From Congeria kusceri (Eukaryota > Mollusca > Bivalvia > Myida > Dreissenidae): 64,000 nucleotides of DNA. The stretch is from positions 61,001 through 125,000 of the forward strand of contig JAPFQT010000424.1 of assembly GCA_027627225.1 (NCBI GenBank), written 5' to 3'. The notes below the pieces were generated by a model. It saw nothing but the letters and a program-made list of their open reading frames with translations, was not told the origin of the DNA and did no database searches. How positions within the stretch are numbered: position 1 is the first letter of the stretch; each line of letters begins with the position of its first letter. Made by a program: the position numbers and the translations under genes. This document shows positions 10,569 to 22,251 of the stretch, in pieces.

Positions 10569-10822
10569 CAAACGCTTTATAATTTTATCAATTTCAAACG
10601 CTTTATAATGTTATCAATTTCAACTGCTAATTACTCATAAACTTAACGGTTTTTACAGTATATTACTCATAAACTTAACGGTTTTTACAGTATATTACTC
10701 ATAAACTTAACGGTTTTTACAGTATATTACTCATAAACTTAACGGTTTTTACAGTATATTACTCATAAACTTAACGGTATTTACAGTATATTACTCATAA
10801 ACTTAACGGTTTTTACAGTATA
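10569..10822 (+). repeat. Tandem repeats: two 26-bp units, then six exact 32-bp units
   Basis: From 10631 to 10822 a 32-bp unit beginning TTACTCATAAACTTAACGG is repeated six times, almost without change (one copy has GGTATTTAC for GGTTTTTAC). Immediately upstream, 10569-10620 holds two copies of a different 26-bp unit around AAACGCTTTATAAT. Such uniformity implies recent expansion. Confidence 0.9.
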
Positions 10823-11545
10823 TTTCTTTGTCCGTAGTATTAACTTGCTCCCTTGTATACACTGTTCTTTTATTTTTGGAATCGGTGACAAAAAGTTGAT
10901 AAATTGTCAATTTGTCAATCTATGAACAGGTGCCATTAAGTATTAATTGTGCATACGAGGTTAGACGACGGATGACGCAGGAAAGGATCCCTTATTCCAC
11001 AAGCTCGCAGAGAATGTCATGTTCATGGAGCCTAAATATATACTGAACAAAAGCAGTTCACTGACTATCATACATAAGCTCAGTAAAAATGATAATATCA
11101 GTTATGCACACATCTTATACAATAGACAAAATCTAACTATACTCGACCAAAAAAGAAACCTGACACTACAATATTTATTTTTTGTTTGTGGATTAAATTT
11201 CAACCACTATGACAAAAAACAAAAATTTATGCGTAACAAAAATGTAGATGGCCATCTGTGTTAATGAAACATTCTGTTTTTATTCTATTGTTTATGTTGT
11301 ATCTTGATCCGATTTCAGGAAAGTCAATTAACTTTACACACGTCAAGTTACTTTTTTTGCCGAGTATTAACGAAGGAAACAACATATTATGACATCATCA
11401 GTGTTGAGTTGCTCAAACCTAACTGACAATTCAGCTAACAGTCATTGGAATTTTGATGAAATAAAATGTTGAGTAACGAGTTCAATCTGATTAAACTGTA
11501 ATTAAAAACTCAGCTCTAAATGTCTGATTAGCAAGTTGTTTGTAA
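10823..11545. other. Intergenic AT-rich sequence
   Basis: The only open stretch (about 11019-11264) is lysine/asparagine-rich and looks like chance. Nothing else was recognised. Confidence 0.45.
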
Positions 11546-11869
11546 GGCATAAAAAAAAATTATGTTTGGTTCAGGTTACATGCCCCCCAAAAATAGGGTA
11601 AGGTCTGGATTTTTTTTGGAAAATGGTCAACTTAAGGATTCTAAAACTGAATATATATTCAAAACATGTCAGTAATATCTTAAATACATTGTTTATAAGT
11701 GGATGCTATCAAAAGAAAACACTTACTTATTCAAAAAACATGTCATTATTGAAAAAAGGTTAATAAAACAAAAAAATATCTGACAAACCCAATACAATGT
11801 TCTAGGGTTGGGGCATTTTTTAAGGGTAGGACGGGTAACCTGAAACAAACATTATTTTTTTTTTACGCC
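11546..11869. mobile_element. Small MITE with TAA target duplication
   Basis: The left end GGCATAAAAAAAAATTATG and the reverse complement of the right end GGCGTAAAAAAAAAATAATG continue into a shared TTTCAGGTTAC or GGTTCAGGTTAC, giving inverted repeats of about 34 bp with a few differences. TAA flanks both sides (11543-11545 and 11870-11872). The 324-bp body is non-coding. The 3-bp TAA duplication and GGC start fit a PIF/Harbinger-like MITE and parallel the ends of the large element at 3118. Confidence 0.6.
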
Positions 11870-12284
11870 TAATACTTATTATATTTGCATTAAAGTTTAT
11901 TAGCAGTAATTACAATTTTCAACAACTGGGCCAAGATGTTACTTATCAATTAACAGTTGGACTTTTCTATTTTTGACTTCATGAGAACTTGCAGTATTTT
12001 AAATGATCTAAGCCAATGTGGAACAAAATACAAAGGACCACATATCAAGAAAGATACACAATACAATAACAAATCATGTTACATTTAACCCGAAATCAAA
12101 CAGATTCATAAATAGTACTTTTTGTGTACTTGTGCAAACTAAAAAACCATGCCATACAATTGATTTCCTTTTCAATGTTACACAAAAAGAAAAACTGCAT
12201 TATTTCAATTCTATTTTTATAGAGTCTATGTAGATTTTAATTTCTGCATCAACAATTAAAGGGAAAATCAGATTCAACAAGAGT

Positions 12285-13420
12285 GCCATTGTCACAAAGA
12301 TACGACCGTCAAAGGAGCATTTTTAAGGGGTAAAAGGTTCAACGACTAAAGAGACAAAATCCATCCATGCTTGACAAAGATATGCTCCAGACTAAGTGGT
12401 AAGGATTGATTTCTGAACTTTGACCTTTGACCTTGAATTGTGACCTTGGCCTTGGACCTGGTTCTTGCATGTGTCACTCTGTCTCACCATACTTATCACT
12501 TCTTCCTAGTTATTTGAAAATCTATCCATGCTAGACGAAGATATGTTCCAGACAAAGTGAAAACAATTCATATATATATAACCTTTGACCCTGAATTGTG
12601 ACCTTGGCCTTGGACCTAGGGACATGGTTCTTGTGCGTGACAATCCGTCTCACCATGCTTATCGCTTCTAACAAGTTATTTGAAAATACATCAATGCTTG
12701 ACAATGATATGTTCCAGACAAAGTGGAAAGGATTGATTTTTTCTATTTGACCTTTGACCTTGAAGTGTGACCTTGACTAAGGACCTAGGGACCTAGATCT
12801 TGCACTCGACACTCCGTCTCACCATGCTTGTCCCTTCTGCTACGTTATTTGAAAATCCGACACAAGCTGAACAAAGAAATGCTCCGGACAAAATGGTAAG
12901 GATTTATTTCTTATTATTTGACCATTGACCTTCAATTGTGACCTTGACCTTGGACCTAGGGACCTGGTTCTTACGCTCGACACTCCGTCTTATCATGCTT
13001 ATCACTCCTGCCAAGTTATCTAGAAATCCATGCGTGCTGGACAAAGTTGTGCTCCCGACAAAGTGTTAAGGACTGATTTCCTATATTTGACCTTTGACCT
13101 TGAATTGTAACCTTGGCCTCGGACTTAGGGACCTGGTTTTTTGCGCTCGACACTCCTCTGATCATGCTTATCACTTCTTTCAAGTTATTTGAAAATCCAT
13201 CCATGCTGGATAAAGTTATGCTTGGACAAGGTAGTAAGGAATAATTTCTTATATTTGACCTATGACCTTGAATTGTGACCTTGACCTTGGACCTAGGGAC
13301 CTAGTTCTTGTGCATGATACTCCTTCTCATCATGTTTATCAATTCTGCCAAGGTATTTAAAAATCCATCCATGATGGACAAAGTTATGCTCCGGACAAAG
13401 ATCTCCTGCTGACCGCCAGC
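12285..13420 (+). repeat. Six-unit tandem array, about 168-bp period, rich in TGACCT
   Basis: Each unit carries TGACCTTTGACCTTGAATTG followed by TGACCTTGGCCTTGGACC, AGGGACCTGGTTCTT, 'cactccgtctcaccatgctt' and a lysine-rich 'gaaaatccatcc' block. Cores lie at about 12420, 12583, 12749, 12920, 13088 and 13256. The units have diverged by substitutions. Roughly 160-bp tandem cores inside bivalve elements (the pearl-like family, often linked to Helitrons) are described in the literature; assignment here is by resemblance. Confidence 0.7.
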
Positions 13421-13734
13421 CTGCTTGGGCATTCCCATAAAACGACCTTTTTTCTAACAGTCATATAAAAACTAGATTTCTTGCATATGAAGAATATTAA
13501 AAAAGCTTTTTAGTGAAATATTAAGTAGACATCTTTTAAAACTGTTATTCTGTTTACAAATCATTACAATTCGATGCTGACAATTTCTGAATAAAACAAA
13601 CTTTGGTCAGCTTCTATAACATAACACAAGTAAAAAGATATGTTTTAATAGAAACATAAGCGTATATGCATGTTGCGGCCATTGTCAAGAAAACGGAGAA
13701 CATAAATTTTGTGCAAAACAATGTCAAACTCCAC

Positions 13735-14200
13735 TAAAAAAGAACATCCGGTCCAGACATGCTGTATTATGCCCATATTTGACCTTTGACCTCTGAGAGT
13801 GATCTTGACCTTTGAGCTAGGAACACAGGTCTCGCGTGCAACAAGACGTTTCCACATGCTGCACATTTATTACAAGTATTTTAAGATTCCCTGAAGAATG
13901 ATAAAGGTCCGGACAAGCTGTATTATGCCTATATTTTTGACCTTTAAGGGTGACCATGACCTTTGAGCTTGGGACACAGGTCTTACATGCGAAACGCCAT
14001 CTCCACATGGTGAACATTTGTGGCAAGTGATTTTCAAATTCCGCGATGAATAATGAATTAACAGCCTGGACAAGCTGTATTATGCCCATATTTGACCTCT
14101 ATGAGTAACCTTGACCTTTGAGCTAGGGACACAGGTCTTGCATGTGACACACCGCCTCTACGTGGAAAACATTTGTGGCAAGTAATTTTATAATTCACTT
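13735..14200 (+). repeat. Three-unit tandem array related to the TGACCT repeat
   Basis: Units of about 155 bp centre on 13778, 13938 and 14092. Each has TGACCTTTGACC-like sequence, then CTTGACCTTTGAGCTAGG, ACACAGGTCTTGCATG and 'gacaagctgtattatgccc'. It is a sister family to the array at 12285 with a distinct second half. Confidence 0.65.
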
Positions 14201-15785
14201 ATAATGATGAATCGGCCCATCACTACATGTGGTGTTCATAATTGACCATACAATGACACTTGATTGACATTGTGTTTAGCCATTCACAAATCTAGGACTT
14301 ATTTGTTTGACGGACACGCCTTTGTAAAAATATTTGTTTACTGTCAACGGTGTTTGTTGGACTTCATCCTAGCTAGGCGTAGTTATAAATCTCACAACGT
14401 ATCGTCAATTAACAGTCCAAACAAGATCGGACGGACGCACTCACGCATATACACAAAACCGCCATTCTGACAACTAAGTCAATCTTACTGCACTGATGTG
14501 AATTAGAAATTTTAAAGAACAAAAAGTACGCATATTAATTTAAAATAAACAAGATGCAAATACATTCCACTGTTACTGAGTAGTATTAATAAAACATGAC
14601 CATATTGCCTGTAAGTTTAAATTAATTCTCTCAACAGACCCATTTGTTTTGACTCGGGATAGACAAGAATTTATGCTGAGGAATTTATTCTCAGATTAGA
14701 AAATTAACAAATTCCAACATTTTCCCAAGTATTCCAAAAATAAAACAACACGATATATATACTGAAGTAAAAGAAATCGACTGGCACAAAAATACACTGG
14801 AAATATTGCATAATTACTTTGATAGCTTCCTTGAAATTTGTGAAAATGATAATTACTTACATTTCATTCAAAATACATGTCAGCATAAATTAAATCGTCT
14901 AGCCGATTGGTTAGTGTGACAGACTTTTGTAATATTTGAGAGTTGTTTTTAGTCCAAATGCATTAGTTTTTGCAGTTACGATGTTTAATGACATTTATCT
15001 ACTCATGGTTATAATCGCTACTTAATACTCAATATCTTGTTAGATATATAGGTTTGTATGCAAACTCCTTAACGCAAATGCAATGATAAGCATAACAGTG
15101 TTGACTAATCCTGAATGGGCCCCACACAGCCGATGGAGCATATAAATTGTTAGTGCTTCATAGCCTGCAAAGTAAAAATTAGGTTACGCGATTCAATCTT
15201 TCTAAATTGCCCCACAAGAAACCTGCTGGCTTCTGCCAACAATATAAAAATATGTAATTTTGTTAACAAGTCCCCCCCCAAGCAAATTATAGACTCACTA
15301 AAACTCCCACTGTTGAGATACATTTTTATTTCTAGATTTATCCAATTTACTGGTAAAAATCAAAATAATGAATACGAACAGGCAGACAGACAAACCTAAA
15401 ACTTCAGCAGTAGACATAATTAAGACATTACATAGTGTCCTACAATACAAAAAAACTTACATTTTTCTATCAGCAGACACAGACATCTTGCGAAAATACA
15501 TAATCAAATGAAAACATTCATGCAACACAAGCAAACATACAAAGTAGTAACAACATTTAATGAAAGTTACAATTTTAGAGTTACTAACAAGTTTATAGTA
15601 TACAGTGTTACAGGAAAATACTAATATGCAGTCTTAATGAATTTCCCCCCTCAAAAAAAACATGTCTAAAACCATACAATCTGGCCGCTTACAAGGTAAC
15701 TGGATTTTGTATTTGATAAAATTTGATGTAAATCCCAAGCAATACTATCATTTTTGTATCACACATGTACTGTAAATAAGTTCTG
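14201..15785. other. Unassigned AT-rich intergenic DNA
   Basis: No supported gene or repeat was seen, only short homopolymer runs of C and A. Confidence 0.45.
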
Positions 15786-15789
15786 CACA

Positions 15790-16255
15790 CAACAAGAGCT
15801 GTCTCCAGACAGCGCGCTTGAATATTCAACTGCTTTGTCAGAATTATGGGCCTTTAACAGTACAAAAAAGGGGCATAATTCTGCTATAATGCTGGTCACA
15901 GTTATGTGCCTTGGCCAGTGACCTTATATAAAGACCTTGAAGACTTGAGTGAAATTTAACTGAATATCTGTAGTGGATATAGAGATATGAAGTTGTTGCA
16001 CGCAAACTTTAACCTGATATTTACAAGCAAACTTTAACCTGATATTTACAAGTAAAAAAAAGGGCATAATTCTGCTAAATTGTGGGTCAGAGTTATGGGC
16101 CTTGGTTAGTGACCTCACATAATGACCCCAAAGACATGTGTTAAGTTTCAATTGAATATCTGTAGGAGTTACAAGATATGGACTTATTGCAGGCAAACCT
16201 TAACCAGAGCATTACGCCGACGCCGACGAACAGGTGAGTAGTATAGTTCAAACTA
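15790..16255 (+). repeat. Dispersed bivalve-type repeat ('caagagctgtctcc' family)
   Basis: It begins AACAAGAGCTGTCTCC, contains two related modules with 'ggggcataattctgct', 'gttatgtgccttggccagtg' and 'gaatatctgtag', and ends 'gccgacgccgacgaacaggt' then 'agtatagttcaaactatt'. A second copy, in the same order, lies at 25222-25830. Confidence 0.6.
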
Positions 16256-16669
16256 TTCTGTTAATATTCAAGTTAAAAATCATATAAGCATCAAGTTGTG
16301 CATATAATGCATGCCAAATAATTGTGTTTTTATTGATCATTTACCCATGCATTTTTCTTTCAGTAAGTATGTTTATTACATTTTTTCCATCTTAAGTATA
16401 ATAACTTTTAATACAATTATATTTTACATAAAATCAACAAAATTCATAGACTCCATAATTATCTTGTGGGATTGTCCATAACATCATTGCACTGTAAAAG
16501 ACTATTTGCCACTTTTTTTTTGCAAAGATACAATCATAGGACTGTTTTTCAATGAATGCGAAATCAACTATCAGATTTTTCAACAGTATATACGTCCAGA
16601 ACTGTTTTAAACTAACATCTAATAAGAAAGTCAATCAACGGAGCTCATTGGCCTTCTCAAAGACTTTGC
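16256..16669. other. AT-rich sequence next to the minisatellite
   Basis: No gene is seen up to about 16640. The last 30 bases read, on the minus strand, as the coding-like tail KVFEKANELR followed by a stop (see the minisatellite entry). Confidence 0.4.
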
Positions 16670-18850
16670 AGTAATCCTCGACCCACTGTGACCAGCGGTA
16701 ATCCTCGACCCACTGTGACCAGCAGTAATCCTCTATCCACTGTAACCAGCAGTAATCCTCTATCCACTGTGACCAGCAGTAATCCTCTATCCACTGTGAC
16801 CAGCAGTAATCCTCTATCCACTGTGACCAGCAGTAATCCTCTATCCACTGTGACCAGCAGTAATCCTCTATCCACTGTGACCAGCAGTAATCCACTACCC
16901 ACTGTGACCAGCAGTAATCCTCTATCCACTGTGACCAGCAGTAATCCTCTATCCACTGTGACCAGCAGTAATCCTCTATCCACTGTGACCAGCAGTAATC
17001 CTCGGCCCACTGTGACCAGCAGTAATCCTCGACCCACTGTGACCAGCAGTAATCCTCTACCCACTGTGACCAGCAGTAATCCTCTATCCACTGTGACCAG
17101 CAGTAATCCTCTATCCACTGTGACCAGCAGTAATCCTCGACCCACTGTGACCAGCAGTTATGCTCGACCCACTGTGACCAGCAGTAATCCTCAACCCACT
17201 GTGACGAGCAGTAATCCTCGGCCCACTGTGGCCAGCAGTAATCCTCGACCCACTGTGACCAGCAGTAATCCTCGACCCACTGTGACCAGCGGTAATCCTC
17301 GGCCCACTGTGACCAGCGGTAATCCTCGGCCCACTGTGACCAGCGGTAATCCTCGACCCACTGTGACCAGCGGTAATCCTCGACCCACTGTGACCAGCGG
17401 TAATCCTCGACCCACTGTGGCCAGCGGTAATCCTCGACCCACTGTGGCCAGCGGTAATCCTCGGCCCACTGTGGCTAGCAGTAATCCTCAGCCCACTGTG
17501 GCCAGCAGTAATCCTCGACCACTGTGAGCAGCAGTAATCGTCGGCCCACTGTGACCAGCAGTAATCCTCTACCCACTGTGACCAGCAGTTATCCTCGACC
17601 CACTGTGGTCAGCAGTAATCCTCGACCCACTGTGGCCAGCAGTAATCCTCGGCCCACTGTGACCAGCAGTAATCCTCGGCCCACTGTGACCAGCAGTAAT
17701 CCTCGGCAAACTGTGACCAGCAGTAACCCTCGACCAACTGTGACCAGCAGTAATCCTCGACCCACTGTGGCCAGCAGTGATCCTCGACCCACTGTGACCA
17801 GCAGTAATCCTCGACCCACTGTGGCCAGCAGTGATCCTCGACCCACTGTGACCAGCAGTAATCCTCGACCCACTGTGACCAGCAGTAATCCTCGACCCAC
17901 TGTGACCAGCAGTAATCCTCGGCCCACTGTGGCCAGCAGTAATCCTCGGCCCACTGTTGCCAGCAGTAATCCTCGACCCACTGTGGCCAGCAGTAATCCT
18001 CGGCCCACTGTGACCAGCAGTAATCCTCGGCCCACTGTGACCAGCAGTAATCCTCGGCCCACTGTGACCAGCAGTAATCCTCGACCCACTGTGACCAGCA
18101 GTAATCCTCGACCCACTGTGGCCAGCAGTGATCCTCGACCCACTGTGACCAGCAGTAATCCTCGACCCACTGTGGCCAGCAGTGATCCTCGACCCACTGT
18201 GACCAGCAGTAATCCTCGACCCACTGTGACAAGCAGTAATCCTCGACCCACTGTGACCAGCAGTAATCCTCGGCCCACTGTGGCCAGCAGTAATCCTCGG
18301 CCTCGACCCACTGTGACCAGCAGTAATCCTCGGCCCACTGTGGCCAGCAGTAATCCTCGGCCCACTGTGGCCAGCAGTAATCCTCGGCCCACTGTGACCA
18401 GCAGTAATCCTCGACCCACTGTGACCAGCAGTAATCCTCGGCCCACTGTGGCCAGCAGTAATCCTCGGCCCACTGTGGCCAGCAGTAATCCTCGGCCCAC
18501 TGTGGCCAGCAGTAATCCTCGACCCACTGTGACCAGCAGTAATCCTCGACCCACTGTGACCAGCAGTAATCCTCGGCCCACTGTGGCCAGCAGTAATCCT
18601 CGACCCACTGTGACCAGCAGTAATCCTCGACCCACTGTGGCCAGCAGTAATCCTCGGCCCACTGTGACCAGCAGTAATCCTCGGCCCACTGTGACCAGCA
18701 GTAATCCTCGACCCACTGTGACCAGCAGTAATCCTCGACCCACTGTGGCCAGCAGTGATCCTCGACCCACTGTTACCAGCAGTAATCCTCGACCCACTGT
18801 GGACAGCTTGCCTCCACCGTGAGACGCTGCACTTTATAATGAGCCCGTAA
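16635..18850 (-). pseudogene. Possible exon invaded by the minisatellite
   Basis: Reading the minus strand into the array from the right gives RLTVEASCPQWVEDYC. Reading out at the left gives SQWVEDYCKVFEKANELR, then a stop. The unit itself reads WVEDYCWSQ in the same frame. The flanks therefore look like the two halves of a single coding segment whose WVEDYC portion was amplified. An acceptor-like GTGCAG precedes RLTVEA. The frame is broken inside the array: GGTAAC near 18773 makes a stop, a TGA occurs near 17609, and there is a one-base deletion near 17518. The present copy could be a pseudogene, an expanded allele or an assembly artefact. The protein family is not recognised. Confidence 0.25.
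16670..18822. repeat. 27-bp minisatellite, about 80 units
   Basis: The unit CCTCGACCCACTGTGACC plus AGCAGTAAT is repeated for 2.15 kb. Substitutions recur at a few positions: CGA or CGG or CTA, ACC or GCC, AGT or GGT, AAT or GAT. Variants cluster by region: CTATCC types at 16730-17100, GGT types at 17280-17460, and GCC types later. Because 27 is a multiple of three and the unit lacks stops, several frames stay open on both strands. On the plus strand the 9-residue period is TVTSSNPRP. A one-base deletion near 17518 breaks that frame, so I do not call it a gene. On the minus strand one frame reads WVEDYCWSQ and merges with coding-like flanks. Confidence 0.92.
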
Positions 18851-19439
18851 AACAGAAACACAAACACACTGAAGATGGAAGACCAACAACTTGAGTCTGT
18901 CGGCTACAGTTACAATAAAGACAATTAATAGAAAGATTTTATCAAGAGTATATATGGTAAATAAATCTACAAAAGTCATGATTAATCATGACACAAATAG
19001 CTTAAATATTAATGTTTTTCAATTAAGAGTAACATGGACTTTGGCTACAAAGAACCCACATTCAGTCTAACCATTGTCTGTATATAATCTATATAAACAA
19101 TTTTCTATAAGATTTTCCACTCTGAGCTCCACCTGGTACATTAACTTATGTTTTCCTTGGATTCCAACTGTACTTGATGGTATAGAAATGTTTCTAATAA
19201 AAAAGCTAACTTCTTTGTACGACAAAGACAGGTTTCAGCTGGGCCTGTAAGAGCTCTCGTGAGCCTGATCATTAATGAACTGGGAATGAGAATATACAAT
19301 GCATACACATTGAGTTCAGGTTTGCTCAAATATAACAAGAAAGTTTGTTTGTTATTTGAATCATAACTTTGGCCAACTTGACCCTATTCATCTGCAAGAC
19401 TCCATATGAAATCAAATAACAGCTGTTTGCAAAACAGTT
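18851..19439. other. Unassigned sequence between the minisatellite and repeats
   Basis: AT-rich, no supported feature. Confidence 0.4.
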
Positions 19440-20060
19440 ATGCCCCGTTTAGGCTAAAAGAAATCTTTAAAATATCACATTTGGTGATGATTGGATGAGA
19501 ACTGTTGGACAAAGGTACAAAAAACTGCTTAAAAGGCAAATTTTATGTAAATCAAGGGCCATAACTTCTGGGGTGTTATAAAGATATTACAAACTCAAAC
19601 ATTTTTATCAAGTTTGGTGAAGATTAGATGAAAACTGTTGGACTTTGAGTGCCAATTCTAGATAATTCAAGAGCCATAACTCCACGATTACTTCAGCGAT
19701 TTGGCAGACTATCAAACATGGCCAAGATATTATACCCACAAACATGTTCAGCAAGTTTGGTGAAGATCATATCAAAACTGTTGGAATTAGAGAGCAGAAA
19801 CGGCTAAAAAGGCTAATTTTAGACAATACATGGGCCATAAGTCCAACATTCCAGGAGCAACTAGGCTGATTATCGATCTTGGCCCAGATATTATGCCGAT
19901 AAACATTTTCATGAAGTTTGGTTAAGATTAAATAAAAACTATTGGACTTGAAGCAGAAACGAAAGTGGTTTCTCGACCGACAGGCCGAGTGACCGACTGA
20001 CAAACCGACCGGCGTTAGCAAACCAATATACCCCATCATTTTGGATGGGGGGCATAATAA
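19440..20060 (+). repeat. Tandem-core dispersed repeat with 3' hairpin
   Basis: Units carry 'aagtttggtgaagatta', 'actgttggactt', 'aaaaaggctaattttaga' and 'gggccataactcc', spaced about 115-161 bp. The 3' end has 'gaccgactgacaaaccgacc', 'aaaccaatatacc' and the hairpin CCCCATC...GATGGGG, then GGCATAAT. The hairpin-then-short-tail end recalls Helitron-like or pearl elements. Copies at 24660-25210 and 34085-34840 share the end. Confidence 0.6.
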
Positions 20061-20189
20061 GCTCACCAACAGGCAGAACACATCTAAACACTGCATACCT
20101 CTGATGTGGATTTCTGAGATGGAGTTGGTCAGATGCCGATACTGCCCACATTTGTCACCAGCTGCTTTGGAACAAAGCTAGAGATGCAG

Positions 20190-20875
20190 AATAACATATC
20201 ATTAAACTAGAATTGTCACATAAGTGGCAGATATACTTCTGCAATATAGCCTTGTCACAAAACTATGGCATCCATGCGAAAGAAATAGACAGAGAGAGAA
20301 CGCTTTAATTTGTAAATGTTCAACAGTGTATTTGGAAAAAATTTATTTCAATAGGAACCATAACTCTGTCAACATTTAGTGGTTTGTAACCAAAGTGGAA
20401 TTTGATCTGTATTTTATGATGTTGAACCTATGTACCAAATATAATTTAAATATGTGAAGCATTTCATGAGTTATTTTTTTGGAAAACATGTTTTTCTGGA
20501 ATTTAAGTCAAAAAGGGGCCATAACTGTGTCAAAATTTAGTGGTTTGTAACCAACGTCGAACATGATCTGTACGTTATGGTGCTACACATGTATACCATG
20601 AATTATTTGAATATGTCAAGCCATTCGTGAGTAATTGTCCGGACACCATGTTTTTAGGGACTTTAAGTCAAAAAGGACCCATAACTCTGTCAAAATATAG
20701 TGGTATGTAACCAACGTTGAACTTGACCTGTATTCTATGATGTTACACATGTGTACCAAAATTATTTGAATATTTCAAGTCTTTCTTGAGTTATCATCTG
20801 GAACCCAAAACCAACAGACGGACAGACCGACAAACTCACTCCTATATGCTCCCCCTGATATATATATAACACATC
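20190..20875 (+). repeat. Tandem-core repeat, 161-bp period
   Basis: 'ccataactctgtcaa' plus 'atttagtggtttgtaacc' recurs at about 20358, 20519 and 20680, with 'ctatgatgttacacatg', 'gaatatgtcaagc' and 'aagtcaaaaaggggcc' in each unit. The end has 'gacggacagaccgacaaac' and 'ctccccctga'. A one-unit relative lies at 29815-30070. Confidence 0.6.
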
Positions 20876-20897
20876 TTTCAATTAGACATAAATGTTT

Positions 20898-21629
20898 GGG
20901 ATGCTTACGAGTATTCGGATATACGGATATCTGAATATGATCTAGTATCCGGATTCTTACAATGGATTCGGATACCGTATTGAGTGAAGAACATGTTGTT
21001 ATTGTATTTTTTTAATAGTTTATTACTGTCATTACAAATGTAATTGCAATCTGTGTTTCAATTGATGATAATCCATGTACCGATAACACGTCATTGACAA
21101 ACTGACATTAATCCATTAATTGGCTGTTTGCAGAAAGGGGCCAATGACATTACCCGTATCAACACGTCAAGGGGCCTCTGACCAACCACTGTGGCCTGTG
21201 TTGTCATTTGCGGTTCAGTTGTTTCATATACTAGACATTAATTAATAAGCAAATTCAAAATTTACCTGCACTAAAATTTGTGATTTTTTTTTCTACTGTC
21301 TACTATATTCGAATTTACAGTATGATAGTCAGCGTTTCATTCTGTTTCACTATAAAATAAAAACTTCATGTTTAAGACTTAATGATGTATATTGTATGCA
21401 CGTCTTATGAAAGAAACTAAATAGTAAATAAAATACTCTTGATCATGATCTTAAGTATGAAATCGACTTTGAGGTTGTTTATCTCTTCGCATATAAATTT
21501 GTGCAATGCATATTTATAATAATTAATAACAGCACTGAAAACTACTAAGAAATGTCAAGGATATCCTGATAGTATTCGGATACCAAATATGAATATCTGA
21601 ATACTGATTTAGGATACGGTTCCCATCCC
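20898..21629. mobile_element. Possible non-autonomous element with long imperfect inverted repeats
   Basis: The left end GGGATGCTTACGAGTATTCG continues with 'ggatatctgaatatgat'; the reverse complement of the right end GGGATGGGAACCGTATCC continues with 'cagtattcagatattcat'. Both are full of CGGATA/TATCCG motifs. I found no clear target duplication. The interior is AT-rich and non-coding. Confidence 0.3.
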
Positions 21630-22251
21630 TAGTAAATACTGATACAAATCTCAGGTAGAAATGTTATTTCTTTCATTTCTGTCAGGATGGATTTTTATTT
21701 CATTGGGGCTTGCATTACTTAAACTACTAAAAAAACAAAAACAACAACATATTCATTAAGCCTTGGTGACAACCCAATGCGGTCACTGCAGACCGCAAAA
21801 CGCATGATTTTGAGACCGCAAGACAAACGCATGCATTTCCTAAGAACTTGTGAAGTTTGTTTAGGGCAACATTAGGCTGCCAGACGACTGCCAAGCATTT
21901 TCAATTTCAGCCGACTGCAGCTGTGTCTGTGAATCGTGCGTTTGACATACCTCTGTACTACGGCGACTCTGAATTACTGTAAAGGGTGACGCACAAGCTT
22001 AGTTATCGCAAATTGTACGTACGGTCGCCGCCAGATAGCAATGGTATTTTGGCAAAAACACGAATATCAATATTTTTTTTATAAAGATCCTGCATATATT
22101 GGTGCCATTTAATTTGACACATCTATGAGAAAGATACTAAGAATAAATTTTCAAATTTTCTATAAATATTATTATTCCTTCAAGCAGTTTATGATTGTAG
22201 CATACATGAAAGAAAAAGTGTTAAAAGCATACAAATATTATTGGTTATATA

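Noticed and set aside
16688..18822. Long open frames on both strands in the 27-bp array (periodic TVTSSNPRP or RITAGHSGS proteins)
   Set aside because: The unit is a multiple of three without stops, so several frames stay open automatically. Frames are broken by a one-base deletion near 17518 and by variant stops. No promoter, splice site or homology supports a repeat protein.
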